Shown here piece after piece: positions 39,701-51,700 of a DNA stretch of 64,000 bases; positions within the stretch are counted from its first letter, which is position 1, and each line of letters begins with the position of its first letter. The notes beneath the pieces are model-generated. The model did not search any database. It had not been told where the DNA came from and worked only from the letters and a program-made list of their open reading frames with translations. The DNA is from Tetracentron sinense. Taxonomy: Eukaryota; Streptophyta; Magnoliopsida; Trochodendrales; Trochodendraceae. The DNA is taken from NCBI GenBank assembly GCA_015143295.1, contig CM026574.1, positions 11,968,938 to 12,032,937 on the forward strand, in the 5' to 3' direction. The position numbers and the translations under genes were made by a program.

Positions 39701-42700
39701 ATAGTCACTCCTGGATCATTGATTTAGGAACATCTGATCATATGACTGGTATGTCTTCCTTTTTTCATCTTACTTCATTGATTCTGGTAGACACAAAGTT
39801 AAAGTTACAGATGATACTTTATCATCCATTGCGAGTAAGGGAGTGTTGATGTTACACCCTCTATGTCCCTTTCCTCTATTATTCATATTCCTAAGTTTAC
39901 CTTGAATCTTTTATCTGTTAGCCATATTACCAAATCATTGAACTGTAGCATCACTTTCTTTCATTCTCATTGTGTTTTTCATTACTTTGAAATGAAGAGG
40001 ATGATTGGTACGGGCCATGAAGAGCGAGAACTGTATCTGCTTGTCCCTTTGCCTCACATTGCTTCATCAGTCCAGTAGATTCCCCATGGTGTTCGGAGTA
40101 TTAGTAGTATGGAGGAGTTATACCGGTGGCACAGACGTCTCGGCCGCTCCTCTATTTCTCTTCTTAGGCGTTTGTTTCCGCATTTATCTGTTTTTAGTGA
40201 GCTTTCTTCTTTTCAGTGCGAAACTTACGAATTTGCAAAACATTGTCGAACTTTATATCCCTATAGTGGTAATAAATGCAATTCACCATTTTCTCTCATG
40301 CATTCTGATGTGTGGGGACCAACCCCTGTTACTTCATCGTGTGGTTTTAAATTTTTTGTTACTTTTGTAGATGATTTTTCTTGTACTACATAAGTGTATA
40401 TGTTAAAATATTAGGGTGAAATTGGCACTGTTTTTCCTTTTCATACAATGATTGTCACTCAGTTAAATGCCTCAATTAAAGTCCTTCGTTCAGATAATGG
40501 GGAGGGGGGGAGGAATATATGTCTACTAGTTTGGCTACATTTTTTATTCTCATGTTATCATTCATCAGACTTCTTGTGCTAGCACACCTCAACAGAATAG
40601 TGTAGCTGAGCGAAAAAACAGACATTGGTTGGAAGTCACTCACTTGCTTATGCTTGCTATAAATATGCCTAAGCTTTTATGGTCTGACACCATTTTGATT
40701 GTTGCTTTCTTAATCAATCGGATGCCTTCCTAGATTTTGGAGTTCCAATCTCTTGTTTCCCTGTTATCCCCTTCTACTCATTTGTTTCCAGGGGCCTCAT
40801 AGATTTTTGGATGTATTTGCTTTGTGCATATTGCTTGTTATGCTCTCACAAAGCTTGATCCTAAGGCTTTTCGATGTATCTTTCTTGGGGTATGTTCCTC
40901 ATCAGAAGGGGTATAAATGTTATCATCCTTCTCGTCGGTCCTTCGTATCTATGGATGTCACATTTTTTTAGTCTACTCTATATTTTTCTGCCATTGAAAC
41001 ATCTCTTCAAGGGGAAAGCATCAGTGAAGAGATATCTTCTTCTCTTCCCATTCCTATTTTCTCCTCTAACAGTGATTGTAGACAGGGGAGTGTGAACTTA
41101 TGGTCAAAGAATTGCAGGTATACAAGAAAAGGCAGAAAGAACCTCATAAGCCCCACCAAGAGACCTCTTCTGATCCAGGTAACATTATATTTCATTCTAG
41201 TCCTGACATTGTTGAATTTGAAATTCCTATTGCTCTCAGAAATGGCACTAGATCATGTACTCAACATCCTATTTCTAAAGTTGTATCTTACCATGCCTTG
41301 TCTTCTTCGTATCCTTCGTTTGCCTTAGCTTTGTCTTCTGTTTCTATCTCTCGCAGTTTAGCAGATGCACTGTCTCAACCATAATTGAAATAGGCTATGG
41401 AAGAAGAGATGTGTGCACTCGAAAAAAATAGTACCTGGGATATGGTCAACCTACCAAGAGGGAAGAGGTCGGTTGGATGTAGGTGGGTGTTTACAGTAAA
41501 ACACTGCTCGGATGGCTCAGTTGAGAGATACAAAGCTCGCTTGGTTGCAAAGGGGTATTCTCAGTGAGACATTTGCTCCAGTTGCAAAAATGAACTCGGT
41601 GAGAGTCCTCATTTCTTTTGCAATCAATCAGAATTAGCCATTGTTTTAGCTTGATGTGAAGAATGCGTTGCAAAGGGGTATACTCAGTGAGACATTTGCT
41701 CCAGTTGCAAATATGAACTCGGTGAGAGTTCTCATTTCTTTTGCAATCAATCAGAATTGGCCCTTGTTTTAGCTTGATGTGAAGAATGCATTTCTTCACG
41801 GTGATTTAGAGGAAGAGGTGTATATAGTACCTCCTCGGTTCAAATGCCCCTTAGATGGAGGGAAGGTATGTAAGCTAAAGAAGGCTTTGTATGGACTGAA
41901 GTAGTTCCCCAGAGCATGGTTTAAGCGTTTTCGCAATGCTATGGTGAAGAATGGTTACAGACAATGTCAAACTGACCAAACATTGTTTCTCAAGCGATCA
42001 TGCCAGAAAGTAACTGTCTTGATTATTTATGTGGATGACATTTTTGCAACAGGTGATGATTTGGATGAATCTCTTAAGGGTAAGTTAGCAAAGGAATTTG
42101 AGATCAAAGATCTAGGTCTTCTAAATTAGTTCCTTGGAATTGAAGTTACCAGATCTAAAAAAGGCATATTTGTCTCTTATCGTAAGTATGTACCTGACCT
42201 ATTGGAGGAGATATGCATGATGGGTTGTAAGCCATGTGATACACCTATAGACCCTAATCATAAACTTAGTGAAGCTAGTGGGGAACATCTATCAGATGTT
42301 GGAAGGTACCAAAGACTTGTTGGAAGACTTATTTATCTATTTTTTACCAGGCCAGATATTGCTTATGCTGTCAGTGTAGTTAGCCAATTCATGCATTCAC
42401 CAACTATTGGCCACCTAGAGGCAGTGAATAGGATCTTCCACTACTTAAAGTCATCTCCTAGGAAAGGTTTGTTGTATACCTGTAATGATAACTTAAGGGT
42501 TGAAACCTACACTGACATAGATTGGGCTAGCTTAGTTTCTGATAGACTCCGGGTATTGCACCATGGTTGGAGGTAACCTTGTCACATGGAGAAGTACGAA
42601 GCAGAATATAGTTGCTAGATCCAGTGCAGAGACAGAGTTTAAAGCTATGGCTCATAGTTTGTGTGAACTGCTTTGGCTCCTATTACTCCTGAGTGAGATT

Positions 42701-45700
42701 GGGCTTCTTACTGAAGGCCCTACGAGCTTATATTGTGATAATGAAGCCGCTATTAGTATTGCTCATAATCCGATGCAGCATGCTAGAATGAAGCATATTG
42801 AAGTAGATTGTCATTTCATCAAGGAGAAGTTAAAGGTGAGGTATATTTGCATCCCGTTTGTGAAGTCAGAAGATTAACTGGCTGATGTGTTGACTAAGGG
42901 TCTTAGTGGTGTTCAGTTCCGAAATATTGTTGGCAAGTTGGACATGAGTGATATCCACGCACCAACTTGAGAGGGAGTGTTGAATAAAGCTTTATGGGCT
43001 TTATTCCTATGAGCCTTGTCTTTATGTTATCTCTTATATACTGTATTGTGAGTCTATTATTAGTAGCTCTTATATACTAATAGTAGATCATTTGGAATTT
43101 AAATAATAAAGTCTGTGAGAGAGATCATTAATATCTTTCACTATTTTTCCCTAAACCTAATCTCCTCATTCTCTTTCTTCTTCTTCTCTCTCTCAAACCA
43201 TAACTTCTGATCCTAATAACCTCACAAACTAAACTAATCAACAAAAGTTACAAAATAGCGTAAACCACAAAGAGAAGTAACAAGGGATGGTCCCCATACA
43301 TCAGAGTACACAATGAAAAAATGAGCATCATCTTTTATTGCCACTATAAGGATAAGAGGTTTGACAATGCTTTGTGAACTAACATGTTTCGTATTGAAAT
43401 GGAAAATAGAACTAGAAAAAGACAATTTGGGAAATAAACACCAAAGAGGAGAGACCAGAAAGGTGGACAAGGCGCTTGTGCCACTGTAATAACTCCCGTT
43501 GACTACTGATATGCTGATCATGAGAAGTCTGTTGGACTGAAGAAGGAATATGAGGTAAATGGTCCAGTAGATACAATCTCATTTCCTCATAGCTTGTACC
43601 AATCGTCCTTCTCGTTTCCAAATCCTGAAACACACAATGAGAGGAAAAAAAATGTGACACTACAATTCAACGATTTTTTGAGATGACTAATAGATAGAAG
43701 ATTCAAAATAAAGTTGAGGACATGCAAAACAGAGCAGAAGGACATAGATGGAGTAATAAAAACACTCCCTTTGCCCGCAATGGACGAAAAGCCACTTTGA
43801 CTTTGTCTCTACTAGACTTAATGAAGTACGAGGTAAAAAATGAGGACATATTAGTTGTATGATCAGATGCTCCTAAATCAATAATCCAGGAGCGACAATG
43901 ATTGTAAACAGATGCACTGAGAGTTGAGGCTGAAGTACCTTAGTAGGGAACCGTAGAGGTTGTAGGAGGTTCTATCTGGGACATAAAATGCCGGAACGCC
44001 TCGATCTCACCTTTGGAAAGGCTAGTGCTATCGAAAAAAAGTATTGCGATGGTGTAGCAGTGGGTACCGGTGCAATACAAACAACTGAGTGAGTGTTTGA
44101 TCCCTCTCATGGACCTTATCGTCTGTCCCCGTCGCCATGCGCACTACTAGCAGGCATGGTTTAAAATATTGGTATTGTTTGCCATATCGGTAAGTCCAAA
44201 ACACGTTACATATTGATGTATTGGATCATATTGGATGAATACAATTGAAAAAATCAGAATACGCTAAGAAACGCTTGGAAACGTAAGGAAAAACTTAGAT
44301 ACATTGCATAAAATTTCTTTTAATGCAAATATAAGTTTTAAAAAAACAAAATTCAGGCCTCTAACTTTTCTTATAACCATACATATGAGAGTTAAAAATT
44401 TTATAAGTTAAAAAAGGTGTGCTTACTAATAAACAGGTATGAAATTACAAACCATAGTCACTTAGCCAAGTATAGAAAATGCAATCAGATATTAAAACCT
44501 TACATTTAATGAATTAAATAAGAATGTATTGAATTATAACCATAAATTATTTGCCATATTGTAAGTCTTTTTATACTGAAATGTTATACTGTTAATCAAC
44601 TTTTTGACCATGTAGATGAAAACATTTTTGAAGACTAAAATATAAAGCCGGACTTTGGATTTTGGTAATTTTTTTATATAGTAGAATGTATGAAATTTTA
44701 TATTTGAGAAACACCTTACCATTTGAAAGTTAAAATTTTGACCTAATCCCTAAAAGACACTAAAAGATTTTTTTTTTTTTTTGAACTGGAAAGTTGAATT
44801 TATTCTTTAACAATTGAAAAGTTGTATGTATTGGGTCTGTGTTGTGGATCCTAGTGTAAATGGAAGGAGAGAAAAAAAAACTTAACTGAAAAATCTCCCT
44901 ATCGGGCATATTGGGTCCATATCGGCCGTATTAGGCCGATAATGGGAAGTATTTTTTTCCAGTCTACCAGTGTACTAGGTAAGGTATTAAACTTTCAGTC
45001 GCTAAGGAAGTTGACATGTTTCAAGAAAGTTTAAGGAAATCCGAGGAAGTTATGTAAAAATTAATGAAGTCTAGGCAACTTTAAGGAAACATTGGAAATC
45101 TAAGATGAAACTTTAGATATTCAATACTTAAGCATTAAATACACATCTAGAATTCTTTATATTACTGATGCAAGAATATATTACTCAAATGTGAGAATCA
45201 TGTTAAGTGATATGCGTTGTTTGCTTGTTTGAACTGTAATTTCTTTTTCATATTTCTCTATGTCGTCAAATTTTTTTAATTATATTTTATCCTCTTTGTC
45301 AAGTGAAGGAGATATGTATTCTCTTTAATTTAAAATGATTATCTAGGTTAATTGTTTTATAAACCTGAAAAATTTATAATGCACATTAAAGTTGATAAAT
45401 AATGGAAATTCAATTTAGTTTTTAAACCTATTTTAAATAATTAAAATTCAAGATATGAAGAGGAGATGTGGTTAAATAATTTTTAATTTTTGAAATATTA
45501 TTAAGAAATTATTTAATTTTTAATCTTACTAAAAGGCCCTTATCGGTGTAATATACTAATAACAAAATTTTAGAGTAATAGAATTATAATTTATAATTAG
45601 GTTAATGCTAACCACACTCTAATAATACAATTATAATTTATAATAAGGTTAATGCAACACTCTCTTTTCAATCTAATTATATTTAAAATAAGGTTAATGA

Positions 45701-48700
45701 TAGGGACACATATCTTTTCTTATGAAGGAAGTAAGTTTAAAGCGAGTGGAATTATCATTATCCTTTTAAGTTAAAACTTGAAAGCTCTTTAACTTACAAA
45801 CTTTTTCTGTACATTTTAGTTAACTTCCACCAAAGTTTTGTATTTTTTCAACACTTTTTTTTTCTGTTTCGGTCAAAGTTTACCGTAAAGTCCATTATTT
45901 TAAAAATATAATTGCATTTCGCTTCAGACACCATGAAAGTCGACTCAATTCAGCCAACTTCGGTGGAATTGAGTTAATTTTTGACACCATGGTACTGGGT
46001 AGCTCCAAACAAGATACGTATCAGTCCTATCGGCCGATATGTATCAGAATTTTCAACCATAGTGGTGGACGACCATGTAAATCCCAACAGGTATGTCTCT
46101 ATGATGGATGCGCCCACAATGGTCGCACTTAAGTCTATCCTTGTCATCATTAGAGGAACTAGAGGGTCCAAACCTACCCCATCCTCTACCACAATCCCCA
46201 CTCCTGCCCTCCCTCTGTGATGAGGAGGTTAGAGCAGATCTATCAAGAGAAGGAGTTTGGAGCATAGCACTCCGTCGAAGCTCCTGACGATGCAAATAAA
46301 AGTAGACTTCTATTGGGGATGGTGAGGGCTCCTTAGTAAGGATCTGAACCTGCATCTGTTCATAATCTGCATTCAAGCCAGCAAGGAGTTCAAACACTTG
46401 AGTATGCTGTAATAATTTCCTGTAAGCAATAGCAATTTTGGGACATTTGGCCTGAAAGGTTTGATAATGGCCAAACTCTTCCCAGAGACGACGAAGAGTG
46501 GAATAATACATTGGAATAAACTTATTTTCTTGCTTTAACTACCAGATATTTTGTCGCATCTCAAATATACGAGCTGCATTGCCTACTTCAGAATAGGTAT
46601 TTGTAACTGCTTCCCATATCTCATTTGCGGTGGAGAGAAACAAATATTTGGTTTCATTGAGTGAAGGAGCCATGACATAATAATTGCATTCTCAGCCTCC
46701 CACTTGGCATAAGCTGTATCTAAGGGATCTGAGTGGCACTAGTTAAATAACCCATCTTCCCCATGCTTTTGACAAACAGTCTATTGAATTTCACAGTAGT
46801 AATTTGGATATTAGGGGCATCACTTGCACTAATACTTTCTCTTCCCTGTATAGGGATACTAGAGGACTCACTATCTTTAGACTCATCTGCCATGCTTTTA
46901 AAATGAAGAAACAATCACAAAAAATCACAAACTTGCACATTAGGGATTCACCACCCTAAAAAAGACAAAATTAGGGTTTTACTACCCTAAAAAATCACCA
47001 AAATAGGGTATCACCACCCTAAACTCATGCAAAATAAGGATCACACTCCCTATGATGTATTCCAAACACAATGGAATTGAAATCAAACAAAAACCAAAAT
47101 TTCAGGGCCCATGAACAGTGAAAAACGGCACATAACTTGTTTCATACAATCTGAAATTTTAATATGGACCAAACAATGCCAGTTTACTCGGTCAAAAAAA
47201 CCCAAACAGTATATTCACGCGGCACTATTTACACAGTATATTCATGCGGCACTATTCATATAGCACTATCCATGCAGCACTATTCACAGCATTATTCATG
47301 CCATTAAAAAAAAGAAAAAGAAAAAAACAGGCGATGATTTCTTGCTTTGATACCAAGTTGGTTTGGTTTGATTGGGTTTAGGGTTGTAATTTAGGATTTC
47401 AAGGTCTAAGGTTTGAAAGAAAGAGAAGAGATTAGGGAAAGGACTAGAGAGGGTTAATTGTCTCTCTCCTACTCTTTCTTATTTATATTCTACTATGATA
47501 TACTATTAGTATATAAAAGATACTAATAGTTTTACGAGATTATAGTGTATAAAAGAGAATATTCGTCTATACTGTGAACAACAGACTCAATCTAGGGAAT
47601 ACAGAGATTTAAATATCCCCAATATTAGCGATCTATCATCCGATATATCACAATCTCGGTGGGTATGGATATATCACTCCTAGGTAATTATATTTTCACG
47701 ATTTGTTGGTCAAATAATATAATTTATTGGAATTTATAATATATCTTGATATATTGCATATAACGCAAAATAATTTGGTAATCTTACCGTATAAAAAATA
47801 CATTATGTTGGTTGAAATGGGATATTGCAAGCGACAGTTGAGTGGATTTTCTTCACACTTTGTTTGTTAACCTAATTTCATCCAAATTTCGTTTGATTTG
47901 ACTCAAATAACCCAAATCAACTCAAATATTCATTGCGTAGAGGAGGATTGTATTTGTTTTTTTGAAAAAAATGTGAGACTTTTCTAACTTTATCAAACTG
48001 TAAGTTTAATAGTAGGTCAATTAGGTTCAAACATAAATAGGGTGTGCATTTTTACCATTCTATTGATTGGCGAAAAAACTTAAATTTTTGAAAAGAAATG
48101 GTAGTTTTTTAAAATTTGAAAAATCTGAAAATGAATATTTAATATAACTTGCTTATTGCAAGCCCATTTTAGCTCAAAATTGAGTATGTTATGTAGGCCC
48201 GGCTAATCTATCAATTTGAAGGAAAAATATACTTAGGAGAGATTGTTTATAATTATTTTAGTTGTAGTACTTATTTAATAATTGAATAATTACTTATAAT
48301 TTTTTAAAATAATTTGTGGATAAATATTTAGTAGATACCATTACATAATTTAGGTGTTTTTATATTACAAATGATGAGTTAAGATCCCTATTAACCACAA
48401 TTATTATTATCCTATGATTGTTGGATGCATTAAAAAATGTATGGATGTTATAGTCATATCAGAGTATGATGCACCATTTTCAGCACGTATTAGTGCCACC
48501 TAACCTTTGTATTTCTCATATACATTGGCCTTTTTATTTCCTTAAGTTTGTATTTATGTTTAATCTAACATTTCTAAAATTTTCAATGAAATGCTCCTTG
48601 TTTTTCCTAACTATCCCCCAAATTTCCCCCAAACAGCGATTAAATACTCCACATCTGCCGATGTTTGCGATATATCCCATTTTTGAAGTGCGAAATATCC

Positions 48701-51700
48701 GTAATATTGACAATTAAATTCTTGAGAGAATATAACTGTACAGGGTCAAGAATGGTCTTGGGAGGAGTTTCTTGACGTGTTCTACAAGAAATACTTCCTA
48801 GTTGGAGTCAGGGAGAAAAAGGAGGTTGGATTTATTACCTTGGAGCAAGGTAATATGTCATTGACCGAGTACGAGGTCAAGTTTTCGGAGTTGTCCAGAT
48901 TCGCTTCACACATGATAGCCACAGAGGTGATGAAGGCCAAAAAATTCGAGAGGAAATTGAAGGCCTACATCAGAGACAGGGTCTTTATGTTTAGGCATGA
49001 GACCTATGCAGAAGTGGTGGATAGGGCCCAACTGGCATAGACGAATTTTGAGGAATTCTTCAAGAAGAAGGAGATGGTTAGAGACTAGCTTGGTGGCTCG
49101 ACACCACCTGAGAAGAGGGCAAGGACTGCTCCGTACCAGACCTCTGGACCTACGCAAGAGCAGAGGCCTCCTGTTGCACCTTAGACACCTTGCCCTACTA
49201 CTATGCAGGTCACTCGACATGAGCCACCCACATCGTCTGCATCTACGTTCGAGTTTTGCAACTACTGTTGGAGGAAGCACTTGGCTGGGGATTGTCGAGT
49301 GCTCACTGGTGCTTGTTACCATTGCGATGACTAGGGACATCAGATTAGAGATTGTCCACTCCGCCAGTTACAGGCCTAAACCCATGGAACCAGACCGCTA
49401 GTTCGACAGGCCTTTCAGTAGGGGTCTTCTCAAGGTTCTAAGCCTCAATAGCCCACACAACCGCCTCACCAGGCAAACCAGGGCCGAGTCTTCACCATGT
49501 TAGGACAAGATGCCCAGACACCTAATGATATAGTGTGAAGTTTTTAGATAGAGAAATTTTTGTAAAGGATGATGTCATGTTTCAGTTGGTTGTCCTATAT
49601 GTATACATATGCTACCTTATGATTATATGAAGTTTTCTTGCTTTTGATTGGCGTTCGGCTGTGTGAAATTGTGTGAGAAACCTAGGTGCTTTGCCAACAA
49701 GCGAGTGTCTAGCCATGTGTTGGTTGACACTGGATTTTCCATGTCCTTTGTCGCGTTTTAATGTTGCTACGTTCATAGGCTCAGTTGAGAGGAATGAAGT
49801 GTGGGAAAAGTATCCCCCATGATTTTGTGTTGTCCAAATTTCGGGGATGAAATTTTCTGTAAAGGGGGGAGAATGTAGAACCCCGTAATTCATGTGCACT
49901 GTGCATGTGAATAGTGAAGTGCATAGTGCATGTGAAGGCCAAAGTCTTCAAGCAATTTTATTATTTCATATAATGATTAATGAAATGAGGTTCTGTTTAA
50001 ATTCAGTGTTGTAGGTGTAAAGAAAAGAGTATAAAACTCAAAGTGTTCATGTTTGGGTCTTGGGTGTTCGAAACTAAGAGTAGTAATACTCTTAAGTGTC
50101 AAAGCAATGGGAATTTTTTAGCATCTAAGTGTTAATGGAGGTGTTAGGTTCAAGATGGATTGTAAGGGTGTGAACACACTCTACATATGTTATTGCATAT
50201 GTTATGGAATGTATTATGGGATCTAAGGACTCTCTTGTGTGATCAAAAGTATGATCAAAGTTGAAAAAAAAAGAGAAGAGGGAAGTCTTGACATATCCTC
50301 CACTTTAGGGCCTATTTAGACCATTAATAACTCAGAATGAGAAGTTATACATTAGACACAAATTTGTTCTCCTTTCAATTTCAACTCCAATGCAAGTTGA
50401 ATCGCCTAAATCCGATAAGCCAATCAAAAGTTATGGTCGAAACATCAAAGTGAGGTTTGCCCAGAAAAGTCTGCTCGAGCGAGCTCAAGTCCCACACGAG
50501 CGAGATTGGCAGAATTTCAGCACAGTTGAGTTCCAGTGAGAAGCCCGCTCGAGCGAGATTTGTCCAGAACATCCTGCTCGAGCGAGATTAAGCCCCGTTC
50601 GAGCGAGATCGCGCAGATTAGTTTTTTTTACGGGGTTTTCATGGGTTTTAACCCTTGGGCTATAAATAGAACCCATTTTCGTTGGTTTAAGGGTTGCACT
50701 AAGTCTAAAAGAGTTCTTGAGAGGAAAAGGAAAGGAAGTCTAGGGTATTGAAAAAGGGATTTTGTGTGGGATCAAGTAGAGCTCGAAATCTTGCTTCCAA
50801 AGCTTTCTCAATCTTGGATCTTCTTCCTCAAGCTCGGATCTCACTTCCACGCATCATTGAAGCTTGGATTTCACTTCCACAAGTGTTCTCAAGTCTTCTT
50901 AAGACTTTTCCCTAAATTTTTCAAGGTAGAGACCTTCTACTACTTAGCTTTGTTATGATTCAAATATAGAAAAGTAGCATTCTATGCATGATTTTTGAAT
51001 AGAAATTATAAATACATTCTACTAACTTGCTTTGCTATAACTCATTATTGTGTTCTAGGGGGTTTAATAAATGTTGAGATGAAACTTGAATTGATTTAGC
51101 TATTTTTATAAATCCTCTATTTCAAGATGTAAAACATAATTTTAATAAACTAACTTTATTATGAACCATTGCTTGATAGTAGGATGAAATGCTTGGTCTT
51201 AGGAGTAAATAAGGGTTATTACCTTGAATGTGCATACTAGCAAAACGGTTTTTCAATGAAATTGGGTTTTATTGACTATGTGATACATGCTATTGCTATG
51301 AATGAATTAAAATAGGTATTTCAATGAACTTGATGGTTCACCATGATATGATTGTTTTAAAATGAAAACCATGCTCTTATGATTTTGATTCACTAAGTAC
51401 TCTTTAATGCTCACCAATACTCTAAGCACATGTATGAATTCACTATGATTGAAATTCTATAGGCATGTGATGATGTGTAAAAAGTTTTCTATGATTACCA
51501 TGATGCTCACAAGCACACTATGCACATGTATGGTGTGTATGACCAAGGTTTCTCATAAGTACGGGTATCCAAAGATTCGTAAGAAAAGCTCATAAGCAAA
51601 AGATCATAAGAAAAGTTCAAAGGAAAAAAAGAGAGGCATAAGACAAGAGGAAGAAACTTACAAGAGAAAGCTCACAAGTTCACAAGAATATGAAAGGATG

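Larger units (their letters stand above)
37698..43238 (+). mobile_element. Ty1/copia element E5, complete with both LTRs
   Basis: Plus strand, family B. 5' LTR 37698-37953, PBS 37954-37966, gag from about 38566, a knuckle near 39380 ([16 protein letters not shown]), protease near 39720 ([12 protein letters not shown], with the usual S changed to L), pre-integrase 40109-40370 ([19 protein letters not shown]), integrase to about 41000 with [22 protein letters not shown] 41395-42250 with [12 protein letters not shown], RNase H 42490-42880, PPT ACTTGAGAGGGAG, and 3' LTR 42978-43238. Several stops and frameshifts and an internal RT duplication make it defective. Confidence 0.88.
32105..47571 (-). 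mobile_element. Ty1/copia element E4, complete but expanded by nested insertions
   Basis: Minus strand. From the right: 5' LTR 47571-47356, PBS 47355-47344, gag 46893-46064, protease and pre-integrase 44157-43239, integrase pieces 37697-37445 and 36025-35237, integrase C-terminal region to 34000, RT and RNase H 33839-32541, 3' LTR 32351-32105. Between these lie a hAT element, a solo LTR, a full plus-strand copia element and a hAT-in-hAT nest. Removing them leaves a normal copia order of about 5-6 kb. The two LTRs differ visibly and I found no clear 5-bp duplication, so joining the halves into one element is an inference. Confidence 0.6.

Noticed and set aside
44150-46071. 8-bp target duplication for N1 copy v
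   Set aside because: The flanking octamers CTAGCAGG and TGGTGGAC do not match. The element is too old or rearranged.
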